Assembly: GCA_945872405.1 (NCBI GenBank)
Contig: CAMBZT010000007.1
Span: 1-64,000, forward strand
Origin: Chitinophaga pinensis
GTDB lineage: Bacteria > Bacteroidota > Bacteroidia > Chitinophagales > CAMDFR01
Length of the DNA: 64,000 nucleotides
Reading direction: 5' to 3'
Every line of letters begins with the position of its first letter. Positions within the stretch are counted from its first letter, which is position 1. Of the stretch, positions 8,927-19,293 are shown in pieces. The position numbers and the translations under genes are program-made. Below the pieces are notes generated by a model. The model was not told the origin of the DNA. It saw nothing but the letters and a program-made list of their open reading frames with translations, and did not search any database.

Positions 8927-10339
8927 ATGAAAAAGATACTATTTTTATTAGCCACAGCACTCCTCTTTTTAAGCAATAATATTTTTGCACAATATGATGA
9001 TGTGTATTACGATCCTAGTAGAAGCAACACAAGCACTACCAAGGTGCTTAGAGATGAGGAAGTTGAAGAGATAGCTAATTCGATAGAAAACAATCAGCTA
9101 GATGGTCAGGAAAGTAATGACGTCAGGGCATCACGATATGACGGCGTAGAAGCTAGCGATGGCAATACCTACATCACTAACAATTATTATGATGATGATA
9201 ATTATAATGATTTTTTCTATACATCTCGCCTAAGACGTTTTTATCAACCAAATTTTGGCTTTGGCTATTGGAATAATTGTTATACGAATTACTATTTCTA
9301 TGACAATAACCCAATGAGTTGGGGCAATAATATCTACAGTTATACACCTAATTATTATTGGAATCCATGGGGCATCTTTATTGGCTATTCTACCTGGGGC
9401 AGTCAGAATGGATGGAATTGGGGCCGACCATGTTATTCGGCATGGTATGACCCTTATGGATGGAATAGTGGATGGAACAATAACTATTGTGGTTATAATG
9501 GCTACTATGGTTATAACAATGGGTTTAATAACGGCTACTATAATGGTTACAACAATGGTTACTATGATGGTTATAACAATGGCTATAATAATAATTTTGC
9601 CTATGGTGGAGGCTCTAGTTATGACTATTGGGGACCAAGAAAACAGATGATGGATCCAGATGGATTGCCTTCTAATACCAATAGTGTAAAAACCGCCAAT
9701 GCGATTGATAATGGAAGAAATAACATGGCCGCACCGAATAATCCTTCGCAAGTAAGCACAGGGAAAGCGAGCGATTATAGCACCAAATCTGATGTGCCTT
9801 TAAATGTTAAAAGAGAGCCTACTCAGATTAGTAATAGCAGCACAACTGTGAATGAAATTCCGAAAACTGGTATAGTTACCAAAAGAAGCAATAACACTAT
9901 AGTTGCACCTTCAACCAGTGGTAATGTAAGAAGTTATAATAATAATTCTACTGGGACAGTGGTAACACCAGATTCAAGAATTTATCAAAATGAAAACGCA
10001 CCAGTGAATGGAAATTATGGAAGAACTGAAATTAATTCTGGTTCAAGCTCGGGCAACAATAGACCCGTAAATCCGCCAACTCCTCCATCAAACAATAACA
10101 ATTACTCTAGACCAAATACGCCACCGAGTAACACGGCAGCTCCAAGCAATAATAATGTAAGACCTGTCGCGCCTTCTAATTCAACAGCACCAAGTAATAA
10201 TAATAATGCTAGACCTGTTACACCACCAAACAATAATACTAATCGAACAGTAACACCACCGATTAATAAACAGAGTACGCCCCCTTCCACAATTAATAGA
10301 AGTAGTGGAAATGTAACCCCTCTGAATAAACCTAGATAA
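8927..10339 (+). CDS. Exported Asn/Tyr/Gly-rich low-complexity protein of unknown function
   Basis: 470 residues with a clear signal peptide (MKKILFLLATALLFL...FAQ). I do not recognise a family domain. After an acidic stretch (residues ~30-85) comes a Tyr/Trp/Asn/Gly-rich region (~85-240) containing runs such as GYNNGYYNGYNNGYYDGYN, made by short tandem repeats in the DNA. The C-terminal ~170 residues are disordered-looking and rich in Asn, Pro, Ser and Thr, with repeated PSNNN/TPPSN units. There is no sorting domain and no transmembrane segment, so a periplasmic or outer-membrane-associated location is likely. The FadL-like porin gene follows 64 bp downstream on the same strand, so the two may be co-transcribed. 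A role in surface or envelope structure is a guess. Confidence 0.7.
   Translation: MKKILFLLATALLFLSNNIFAQYDDVYYDPSRSNTSTTKVLRDEEVEEIANSIENNQLDGQESNDVRASRYDGVEASDGNTYITNNYYDDDNYNDFFYTSRLRRFYQPNFGFGYWNNCYTNYYFYDNNPMSWGNNIYSYTPNYYWNPWGIFIGYSTWGSQNGWNWGRPCYSAWYDPYGWNSGWNNNYCGYNGYYGYNNGFNNGYYNGYNNGYYDGYNNGYNNNFAYGGGSSYDYWGPRKQMMDPDGLPSNTNSVKTANAIDNGRNNMAAPNNPSQVSTGKASDYSTKSDVPLNVKREPTQISNSSTTVNEIPKTGIVTKRSNNTIVAPSTSGNVRSYNNNSTGTVVTPDSRIYQNENAPVNGNYGRTEINSGSSSGNNRPVNPPTPPSNNNNYSRPNTPPSNTAAPSNNNVRPVAPSNSTAPSNNNNARPVTPPNNNTNRTVTPPINKQSTPPSTINRSSGNVTPLNKPR
9488..9600 (+). repeat. Short tandem coding repeats (Gly-Tyr-Asn-Asn-Gly units)
   Basis: Imperfect repeats built from GGTTATAACAATGG-like and GGCTACTATAATGG-like units encode alternating GYNNG and GYYNG/GYYDG peptides inside the exported Asn/Tyr-rich protein. 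Slippage here could change protein length between strains. Confidence 0.6.
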
Positions 10340-10403
10340 TATAATTTGAAGTGTTTTTCAGACGAGAAGAGTGAGAACACTATTTATTTTAAGCAGCCGA
10401 CTA

Positions 10404-11918
10404 ATGAATATTTCAAAAATATTTTTATCATTTCTTTTGCTCTTGATGAGCCCATTTTGCATACTTGCTCAATATAATTATGATGCGGAGGCCGTCAAAT
10501 TTTCTTCGTATGAATATAGAGGAACGGCCAGGACAGCTGGCGTAGCTGGAGCTTTTAGCACTGTTGGACCAGATGTTGGTGCCATCGTTTTGAATCCTGC
10601 CATAGTTGGAATGTTTCGTAGCAGTGAAGCAAGTGGCACACTCAATTTTCAAAACTCTAATGCTAAAAGCACCTATTTGAATAAAACCAATAAAGAGAAT
10701 AATTTTAAGCTCACTGCAGATAATCTTTCAGTGGTGTTTGCAGGAGCATTTGGAAACACTAAATCATCAGGAATATTAAAGGGACTTGGATTTGCATTTA
10801 ACGCGAATAAAGTCGCTGACTTTAATAATCAAATTTATTTTGAAGGGAAAAATTTCACCAACTCTCTTGTCGATCAATATGTATACTTTATGAATCTACC
10901 TCAATACAGAAATCTAGCAATTGATTATTCGAGTTTTCCTGCGGACTATGTATTAGCTAATCAGAGTGGATTGGTAAATTATAGTGACTTATTTAAGTAT
11001 TATTCTAGTTCGGCGGGAGGTGGACAAACAAATTACCAAACTGGATATATCAAAACTAGTGGCGGCATTACGGACATGTCTATTACCATTGGGGCAAACT
11101 TATGGGATAAGCTCTATGTGGGAGGAGGCTTTGGTATTCCTTATTTAAACTATAAGAGAGAATACACCTATACCGAAGAAGATAAAGACGACAGTATTTC
11201 TGGGTTCAAAAAATTAGAGTACAACGAAAATTATCAGACACAAGGCCTTGGCTACAATGGGAAAATCGGTATCATTTACAAACCGATTAAACTTTTGAGA
11301 ATCGGAGCTTCCATTTCTACTCCGACTTACTTTGGACTGAAAGAACAATACGGCTATTCTATGACGCATACCACTGATAGTTCTGAGTTAAGTGTACAAT
11401 CGCCAAATGGGGCTTTCCAATATTCGTATAAACAACCATTTCGGCTGAATGCTGGTGCTTCGGTATTGTTTGCTAGATATGGTTTTTTAAGCGTAGATTA
11501 TGAAATGGTAAATTATGCATTGAACAAATATAATTTTGGTACTCAATATAGAGATCAGGCCGCCTACTATAATGATACCTTGATAAGAAATAAATATAAA
11601 ATTTCACATCAAATACGTTCTGGTGTTGAGTTTGCTTATGAGACTGCTCGCCTTCGTTTAGGTTATGCCTATCAGTTTTCTCCATTTAAAAAAGGAGTAG
11701 CTGTTGATGGGGCAAATATGAGTAAGCATCTTATTAGCGCTGGGCTTGGATACAAAGGAAAACGCTTCAGCATTGATATTGCCTATGTTCATACCATAAC
11801 TAATGAATATTTTTCCCCATATATCTCTGTGGTGTCTTTTCCTGATTATGAAGATGGTGCTACAATAAAAAGTAGTAAAGACAATATTTTATTGACTTTC
11901 GGTTTTAAGTTTAAGTAA
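10404..11918 (+). CDS. FadL/OMPP1-type outer-membrane transport protein
   Basis: 504 residues from the ATG at 10404, which begins directly with a signal peptide (MNISKIFLSFLLLLMSPFCILAQ). An in-frame GTG at 10371 would add 11 residues ahead of the signal and is less likely. The mature N-terminus (GTARTAGVAGAFSTVGPDVG, then VLNPA) is the hallmark of the FadL/TodX/OMPP1 family of hydrophobic-compound porins in Bacteroidota. The remainder alternates polar and aromatic residues as in a beta-barrel and ends in FGFKFK. It probably moves lipids or other hydrophobic molecules across the outer membrane; the substrate is unknown. It follows the Asn/Tyr-rich exported protein gene with no terminator visible between them. 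Confidence 0.82.
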   Translation: MNISKIFLSFLLLLMSPFCILAQYNYDAEAVKFSSYEYRGTARTAGVAGAFSTVGPDVGAIVLNPAIVGMFRSSEASGTLNFQNSNAKSTYLNKTNKENNFKLTADNLSVVFAGAFGNTKSSGILKGLGFAFNANKVADFNNQIYFEGKNFTNSLVDQYVYFMNLPQYRNLAIDYSSFPADYVLANQSGLVNYSDLFKYYSSSAGGGQTNYQTGYIKTSGGITDMSITIGANLWDKLYVGGGFGIPYLNYKREYTYTEEDKDDSISGFKKLEYNENYQTQGLGYNGKIGIIYKPIKLLRIGASISTPTYFGLKEQYGYSMTHTTDSSELSVQSPNGAFQYSYKQPFRLNAGASVLFARYGFLSVDYEMVNYALNKYNFGTQYRDQAAYYNDTLIRNKYKISHQIRSGVEFAYETARLRLGYAYQFSPFKKGVAVDGANMSKHLISAGLGYKGKRFSIDIAYVHTITNEYFSPYISVVSFPDYEDGATIKSSKDNILLTFGFKFK

Positions 11919-12001
11919 GCTTTCATTTACTTTTTCTGCTTTAAAAATTTTCAATGTCTTCTCAGTTTTACTTTCGTTAGTCCTTTGATTAAGTACAAAA
12001 A

Positions 12002-12066
12002 GCTGCGTGACTGATGGCAGCGGTAGCTTGCGGTCTTTTACGCAACTACAAGCGTACAGCAGGACA
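12002..12066. repeat. GC-rich hairpin element, possible dispersed intergenic repeat
   Basis: A GC-rich island in otherwise AT-rich intergenic DNA. It holds a GCTGC/GCAGC stem (12002-12021) and a TAGCTTGCG/CGCAACTA stem with one bulge (about 12024-12048). No convincing gene covers it. It resembles in style the islands at 37939, 43594 and 48734 but is the least similar of the four. Confidence 0.35.
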
Positions 12067-12180
12067 TTGGCATTATAAATTAGTAATGACTTCAATTTGA
12101 GAGATGATGAGAAAAATTATAAGTAATAAAAAAGCCCAGCCAATGACACGCCCATCCTAATCAAATACAGAATAGAAAAA

Positions 12181-13236
12181 TTAGATCCAACGATTTCTAA
12201 CATAGATAATCACCATGATGATGGAAACAAAAATCATCAAAACGATACTTGACACGAATCCATATTTCCAATGCAAGCCAGGCATAAACTCAAAGTTCAT
12301 TCCATAGACGCCGACAATAAATGTAAGGGGAATGAATATCGAGGAAATGATGGTAAGTATTTGAATAATCTTGTTTGTTTTAAGAGAAAGATGCGACATA
12401 AAATCTTCTCTAAAATTATTAATAGTATCGTTGTATGACTCTGTCATGTCTTCTAATTGCTTTGTGTGGTCGTACAAATCTCGAAGGTACTTATCTGTAT
12501 TCTCTACTATGAGTGGTGTTTCTAGCCTTTCCAACTTATAAACTGCTTCCCTAGTCGGCACAATATTTTTTCTTAACTGCAATAGATCTTTTTTGAGATT
12601 TCGAATGAGGGTCAAAAACCGATTATCTTGATTTGGCAGGTCAATACTACCTTGTAACTTTTCTATAAGCATCTCTACTTTATCCATACACAGGTAAAAA
12701 TTATCTACAACAACATCGATGAGTGTGTAGAGCAAATAATCTGCTTTATTATAGCGTACCATACCCTTTTTATTGAGTATCCTGTCGACGATTGGTGCAA
12801 AAATTTCTGATTTTTTTTCGGCGATGGAGAGTACATAATTTTTACCTAGAATAAAACTTACTTGATCAGAAATCAACTCTGTCCCCGAGAAATTCACCAC
12901 TCGAAGCACGAAGTAGATGTAATCGTCAAATTCGTCTACTTTGGGTCGTTGACCAGTGCTTAGGATGTCTTCTAGAATTAGATTGTGTAAGCCAAATTTA
13001 ACTCCAATTTGTTCTACGAAGCTTGAATTTAGACCAGTAATATGAATCCAGTTAACGACTTCAGCATCTATTTCAATATCAGCAATATTGAGATGGGTTT
13101 TGTATGATACAGCATCTGTTGAGAACTGGTATAATTCAATAGTTGGATGTGTTGTTTCTTCCCCTACTAGCAACAGGGAGCCAGGAGGCAATCCAACTTT
13201 TTCTGAATGGCTATATTGTTTCTTTGACTTGTTCAT
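12181..13236 (-). CDS. corA: CorA-family magnesium/cobalt transporter
   Basis: 351-residue inner-membrane divalent-cation channel. The N-terminal ~290 residues form the cytoplasmic alpha/beta domain and long helix. Two transmembrane helices lie at the C-terminus, and the selectivity motif GMN is present in IVGVYGMNFEFMPGL after TM1. The protein ends with the basic NRW tail typical of the family. The start codon lies 26 bp inside the end of the lgt gene, so the two are probably translationally coupled. No in-frame ATG further downstream would preserve the conserved GLPPGSLLLVGE start of the domain. Confidence 0.93.
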   Translation of the reverse strand: MNKSKKQYSHSEKVGLPPGSLLLVGEETTHPTIELYQFSTDAVSYKTHLNIADIEIDAEVVNWIHITGLNSSFVEQIGVKFGLHNLILEDILSTGQRPKVDEFDDYIYFVLRVVNFSGTELISDQVSFILGKNYVLSIAEKKSEIFAPIVDRILNKKGMVRYNKADYLLYTLIDVVVDNFYLCMDKVEMLIEKLQGSIDLPNQDNRFLTLIRNLKKDLLQLRKNIVPTREAVYKLERLETPLIVENTDKYLRDLYDHTKQLEDMTESYNDTINNFREDFMSHLSLKTNKIIQILTIISSIFIPLTFIVGVYGMNFEFMPGLHWKYGFVSSIVLMIFVSIIMVIIYVRNRWI

Positions 13237-14470
13237 TCTTTAAATTTAGATTCGCTTTTTTAGTGTAATAAAAGTATAAAGAAATGACTGCAATAGATCC
13301 ACCTATTGTCATAAGAATGGCAAGAAATTCTCCTTGCGTGAGACTAAATCCTAGATAGCTTAGCTTTTCGTTTACCCGAATTTGTTCTATAAGATATCGT
13401 TCGACACCATTCATTAGAAACATAAATGAGATGAGCATTCCAGGAAGATGTGTTAATCTTTTTCTAAGTCCCCAAAGTAATAACCCAAGCGAACCAGCCA
13501 TAATAAATTCGTATAAAGGAGTTGGATATACAGGAGCCACTAATTTATGTGTTTCTTGAAAACTGCAATTTTTATAACTCTGAACTTTTGTTGAATCGAG
13601 GTAATCAAAATACTGACCTTGATAAGGGTCGCATTCGGCAATGATATTGTTTTTATAATCGGATGCCCAAACAAATTGAGGTATAAAACTTGGCTTCTCA
13701 TGAGGGTTGGGCACTCCCCAACAACCATCACCTGCAGTTTGGCAACCTAGTCTTCCGATAGCATAAGCAATAAGATAAACAGAACCTAAGGAGTCAAAAA
13801 AATGACCTTGTTTAATTTTCTTAACAAAAGCGTAAATTATAAGTGCCAATCCAGCACAAATTAAGCCGCCAAAAATATTTAAGCCACTTAGAAGGGAAGC
13901 AGGATCACTGAAAATTTCAGAAAATTGCTCCGGATGTTCTAGTGTATTAAAAAGATTTGAACCAAAAATACCTGCGATAGCCGCCACAAAAAGAATTGAA
14001 CCTGTATCATCACTAGGATGGCGTTCTTCCACTCTTTCTTCTGGTTCCTTTTGTTGATGTTTTCTAATAGTATAGTACTCGATACCTGAAAGAATGGCAG
14101 CACCGATAAAACCTAACACTATCGAGCCATATTTCAATGAAAAGAAGTAGGCAGCCGGCTCATCTCCCACCATGGGATCATTCGTTATGATTCCAATACT
14201 TTTCCATCCGATAATAAATCCAGTAACAGCAGGAAAAAGCACATCATTGATACCAAACTTAGCTCCGTGAATCACCTTTACTTTTTTAGAAGGAAGCAAT
14301 CCTAATTTTTCCCTTCTTTGAAGCTCTGATCTTAACAAGAATATACCTGTCAGGAAAGCAATTGCAACGAAGAAACCAAAAGTATGAAACAATTTAAAAA
14401 TTTGAATATGCACGTCAAAATGCTGCAAACAAAAGTCATAAAAGGTAGGGTAACAATCGAGTAATATCAT
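13211..14470 (-). CDS. lgt: Prolipoprotein diacylglyceryl transferase
   Basis: 419-residue polytopic inner-membrane enzyme that moves diacylglycerol from phosphatidylglycerol to the lipobox cysteine of prolipoproteins, the first step of lipoprotein maturation. The Lgt signature is visible as AYAIGRLGCQTAGDGCWG (about residues 235-252), with the essential Arg in GRLGC. About seven hydrophobic segments are present. At 419 residues it is longer than the ~290 of E. coli Lgt because of a periplasmic insertion after the signature, as usual in Bacteroidota. It lies between mtaB (upstream, 43 bp) and corA (overlapping 26 bp). Lipoproteins elsewhere in the window, such as LemA, would be substrates. 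Confidence 0.9.
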   Translation of the reverse strand: MILLDCYPTFYDFCLQHFDVHIQIFKLFHTFGFFVAIAFLTGIFLLRSELQRREKLGLLPSKKVKVIHGAKFGINDVLFPAVTGFIIGWKSIGIITNDPMVGDEPAAYFFSLKYGSIVLGFIGAAILSGIEYYTIRKHQQKEPEERVEERHPSDDTGSILFVAAIAGIFGSNLFNTLEHPEQFSEIFSDPASLLSGLNIFGGLICAGLALIIYAFVKKIKQGHFFDSLGSVYLIAYAIGRLGCQTAGDGCWGVPNPHEKPSFIPQFVWASDYKNNIIAECDPYQGQYFDYLDSTKVQSYKNCSFQETHKLVAPVYPTPLYEFIMAGSLGLLLWGLRKRLTHLPGMLISFMFLMNGVERYLIEQIRVNEKLSYLGFSLTQGEFLAILMTIGGSIAVISLYFYYTKKANLNLKNEQVKETI

Positions 14471-14513
14471 AGATTTTTATTTTTTTATATGAAGCGAGAA
14501 AAAAGGACTGGTT

Positions 14514-15863
14514 TTATATTGGAACATATTTGCTTGTAATTGCATCTTGTATCATTGATACTTCCATCACTCCAGAACCTTGTACTTTTTCCAACTTCAC
14601 TTCCTGTATTGTATTTATTAATGCTTCATCATATCTTATTCTCACTTTGATATAGTTGGAGGTAAAACCATACATATAACCTTCATCATTTTCTGCTTCA
14701 AACAACACCGAAAAAACATTTCCGATATTTACTTCATAGAATGCTCTTCTCTTTTTTTCAGACAAGATTCGCAACATCTCATTTCTTCTTCTTCGTTCTG
14801 CTATGGGTACCACCTCTAATATTTCTAATGCTTTGGTATCTTCTCGTTCACTATAAGTAAAAACATGTAGATAAGAAATTTCTAAGTTATTCAGAAACTG
14901 ATAGGTGTCTAAAAAATCTTGTTCTGTTTCGCCCGGGAAACCGACAATTACGTCGACCCCGATACAGCAATGAGGCATCAATACTTTAATTTTATCAATT
15001 CTATTTCTATACAAATCTGTATCATATTTTCGTCTCATCAACCTAAGAATTTTATCACTTCCACTTTGTAAAGGAATATGAAAATGGGGCATAAAATGAT
15101 TCGAATTTGTCACAAAGTCAATCACCTCTTCAGTCAATAAATTAGGTTCAATGGAAGATATTCGCCATCTTTTAATATCATGAATTTTGTCCAACTCTTG
15201 TATCAGAGCATAAAAATTTTCTTTCGTTCTTTTTCTGCCATCCTCTGTTTTGCCGAAATCACCTATGTTCACACCAGTAAGGACGACTTCATTAACCCCT
15301 GTTTTCGCTACTTCTTGTGCTATAGCCAAGGTGTTTTCTATAGAGGTACTTCTGCTTCTGCCCCGAGCTAGCGGAATGGTGCAGAATGAACAAAAATAAT
15401 CACAACCATCTTGTATTTTTAAAAAAGAACGAGTTCTTTCTCCAAAAGAAAAAGAAGGTGCATAAAAGTTGACATCTTTTATTTGACCCGACAAAACAAG
15501 GGTTTCAGTATTTGATTCTAGTTGTTGTAGGTGTAGGTGAATATTAAACTTTTCATTAGCACCCAAGACCATAGAGACACCAGGTATTTGTGCAATTTCC
15601 TCTGGTTTTAGTTGGGCATAGCAACCCATAATTATCACTTTAGATTCTGGGGCTTTACGTAAGATATTTCGGACAAGAGACCTACATTTTTTATCTGCAT
15701 TATCTGTTACGGAGCAGGTATTAATGATATAAAAATCTGCGACTTCAGAAAAATCAACGCTTTGGTAGCCGTGAGTGGAGAGTACTCTACTAATAGCTGA
15801 ACCTTCTGCAAAATTTAGTTTGCAGCCAAGGGTGTATAAAGCGTATTTCTTATTATAAAACAT
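14514..15863 (-). CDS. mtaB: tRNA t6A37 methylthiotransferase MtaB
   Basis: Radical-SAM enzyme converting t6A to ms2t6A at position 37 of ANN-decoding tRNAs. The UPF0004 N-terminal domain carries three cluster cysteines (TLGCKLN, INTCSVTDNADKKC, MGCYAQ), the radical-SAM site is CDYFCSFC, and a TRAM domain ends the protein. The frame is open to an ATG at 15884 (MNYLCLVMFYN), but the DNA of those extra codons contains a TATCTTTG -7 promoter element. The ATG at 15863, giving MFYNKKYALYTLGCKLN, fits both the family and the promoter, and would leave almost no 5' leader. It heads the mtaB-lgt-corA group. Confidence 0.92.
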   Translation of the reverse strand: MFYNKKYALYTLGCKLNFAEGSAISRVLSTHGYQSVDFSEVADFYIINTCSVTDNADKKCRSLVRNILRKAPESKVIIMGCYAQLKPEEIAQIPGVSMVLGANEKFNIHLHLQQLESNTETLVLSGQIKDVNFYAPSFSFGERTRSFLKIQDGCDYFCSFCTIPLARGRSRSTSIENTLAIAQEVAKTGVNEVVLTGVNIGDFGKTEDGRKRTKENFYALIQELDKIHDIKRWRISSIEPNLLTEEVIDFVTNSNHFMPHFHIPLQSGSDKILRLMRRKYDTDLYRNRIDKIKVLMPHCCIGVDVIVGFPGETEQDFLDTYQFLNNLEISYLHVFTYSEREDTKALEILEVVPIAERRRRNEMLRILSEKKRRAFYEVNIGNVFSVLFEAENDEGYMYGFTSNYIKVRIRYDEALINTIQEVKLEKVQGSGVMEVSMIQDAITSKYVPI

Positions 15864-16037
15864 AACAAGGCAAAGATAATTCATTTTGATTGCTGGCTTC
15901 AGTTAAATTATTTTGAAAAGACTATAAATGTTAATGAAGACTTGGGCGAACATAAATGGGAATAATACTATGTCTTTTTTTTATGCGTCTAGGTCATTTT
16001 TAGTATTATTGTGTCAAGAAATAAATTACTCTCTCGC

Positions 16038-17063
16038 ATGAAAAGAATTTTCATATTATTGACAAATTGGGAGTACTATCCGTGGCAGGTTGTCTACCTA
16101 CCAGTTTACTTTTATTATTTATTGAATGTGATAAGAAGTGGTCGTTTTTTTTATTTTAGCAATGTGAATACGAGCATGAAAAATGCAGGATTTTTTGGTA
16201 ATACCAAAATGGAAATGTATGCAACCCTTCCAAAAAACAGTTATCCCAATACCCTATTTATTGAAGCTGGGAGTGACTTTGAAAAAGTTGAAGCCTTACT
16301 TTTCGATAGTAGCATCAATTATCCGGCTATCATCAAACCCAATATTGGAGAACGAGGAGAAGGACTTGAATACCTTGAGCATAGAAGTGATTTACGAAGT
16401 TATTTAAAGACACAAGCTGCTGATTGCATTATTCAACCGTTTGTTGCGTACAATTTTGAATGTAGCATTTTTTGTTATCGATTAAATATTGAAGACCAAA
16501 TGACAATTAGTTCTTTGGTTGGTAAGGAATTTTTACAGGTAAAAGGAGATGGACTAAAAACCATCGAACAGCTAATTGATCAATCAGAGAGAGCTTATCT
16601 TCAGAAGGAAAAACTTCGAAAAAATTGGGAAACTAGTTTTGGAACTATACCCAAATTAAACGAGTTAATCATCCTTAGGCAGAATGCAAATCATAGTAAG
16701 GGCGCAAAATTTTATCCATTAGCAAGTGAGGTGGATGACGATTTGGAAAGTGTTGTGAATGATTGGTGTAAGGACATGAAAGGATTTCAATATGGCCGAT
16801 TTGATATTCGTTGTGAGAGCACCTCAGCCTTGAAACAGTTGAAATCCTTTAAGATTATTGAATTGAATGGAATTGGAGCAGAGCCAATTGACATGTATAT
16901 AACAGGAACAAGTGTTCTACAATCTTGGAAAATCTTGTTAAAGCATTGGCAAATCATGTATTTGATTTCTAGTAATAATCGTAAAAAAGGGCTGCTTGGC
17001 CAATCAGATAGGTCAGGTTGGAAAGCACTGTTTCGATACTGGCAGTTCAAACAAGCACAATAA
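16038..17063 (+). CDS. ATP-grasp superfamily protein, substrate unknown
   Basis: 341 residues from the ATG at 16038. A GTG at 16011 would add nine residues but overlaps a TATTATTG -7-like element. The fold is recognisable as ATP-grasp: an N-terminal domain, then the lysine strand YPAIIKPNIGERGEGLEYL, a hinge strand DCIIQPFVAYNFECSIF, and the metal-binding end IIELNGIGAEP, in which Glu and Asn are the usual magnesium ligands. Such enzymes ligate a carboxylate to an amine or thiol through an acyl phosphate. It is not a close match to Ddl, PurK or carbamoyl-phosphate synthetase as far as I can judge. The N-terminal ~45 residues are hydrophobic and aromatic (VYLPVYFYYLLNVI), suggesting membrane contact. 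It precedes gyrB but a separate promoter lies between them. Confidence 0.7.
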   Translation: MKRIFILLTNWEYYPWQVVYLPVYFYYLLNVIRSGRFFYFSNVNTSMKNAGFFGNTKMEMYATLPKNSYPNTLFIEAGSDFEKVEALLFDSSINYPAIIKPNIGERGEGLEYLEHRSDLRSYLKTQAADCIIQPFVAYNFECSIFCYRLNIEDQMTISSLVGKEFLQVKGDGLKTIEQLIDQSERAYLQKEKLRKNWETSFGTIPKLNELIILRQNANHSKGAKFYPLASEVDDDLESVVNDWCKDMKGFQYGRFDIRCESTSALKQLKSFKIIELNGIGAEPIDMYITGTSVLQSWKILLKHWQIMYLISSNNRKKGLLGQSDRSGWKALFRYWQFKQAQ

Positions 17064-17211
17064 TCTAATTTTCATCAAAAAATCAATGTTTTTTTGATAA
17101 AAGTTAAGTAGACTAATAGCTAATTAATTTACAAACAACTCAGCAGCTTAAATGTTGATAAAATAAGCATTTATAACGTTTTCATTGCTCCAAAATAGAG
17201 TCAAAATTGAG

Positions 17212-17219
17212 TATATTTG
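17212..17219 (+). promoter_or_regulatory. Probable -7 element of the gyrB promoter
   Basis: TATATTTG, a perfect match to the Bacteroidota TAnnTTTG element, 35 bp ahead of the gyrB ATG. A good -33 TTG at the normal distance is lacking (the nearest, at 17185, is 24 bp away), so the assignment is moderate. Confidence 0.45.
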
Positions 17220-17239
17220 CGTACTTTAAAAATCAATAA

Positions 17240-19222
<1,983 letters not shown>

Positions 19223-19227
19223 ATAAA

Positions 19228-19279
19228 ACAATTACATAAAAAAGACCAACTAAATAGTTGGTCTTTTTTATGTAATTGT
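19228..19279. terminator. Strong bidirectional terminator after gyrB
   Basis: A perfect 24-bp inverted repeat around a 4-nt loop (AAAT), whose core GACCAACT/AGTTGGTC is flanked by A6 and T6 runs. It separates gyrB from the convergent PorP/SprF gene and can stop transcription from both sides. Confidence 0.92.
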
Positions 19280-19293
19280 AACTTGAATAAATA

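Noticed and set aside
9488-9600. Tandem repeats considered as a CRISPR array
   Set aside because: The units are short, contiguous, in frame and encode GYNNG peptides; there are no spacers and no cas genes.
9230-9751. 173-codon minus-strand frame rich in Ile and Val
   Set aside because: It is the antisense reading of the GYNNG repeat region in the exported protein; the biased composition comes from the repeats.
10371-10403. GTG start extending the FadL-like protein by 11 residues
   Set aside because: The extra residues precede a complete signal peptide that begins at the ATG at 10404.
16011-16037. GTG start for the ATP-grasp gene
   Set aside because: It overlaps a promoter-like TATTATTG, and the ATG at 16038 gives a normal N-terminus.
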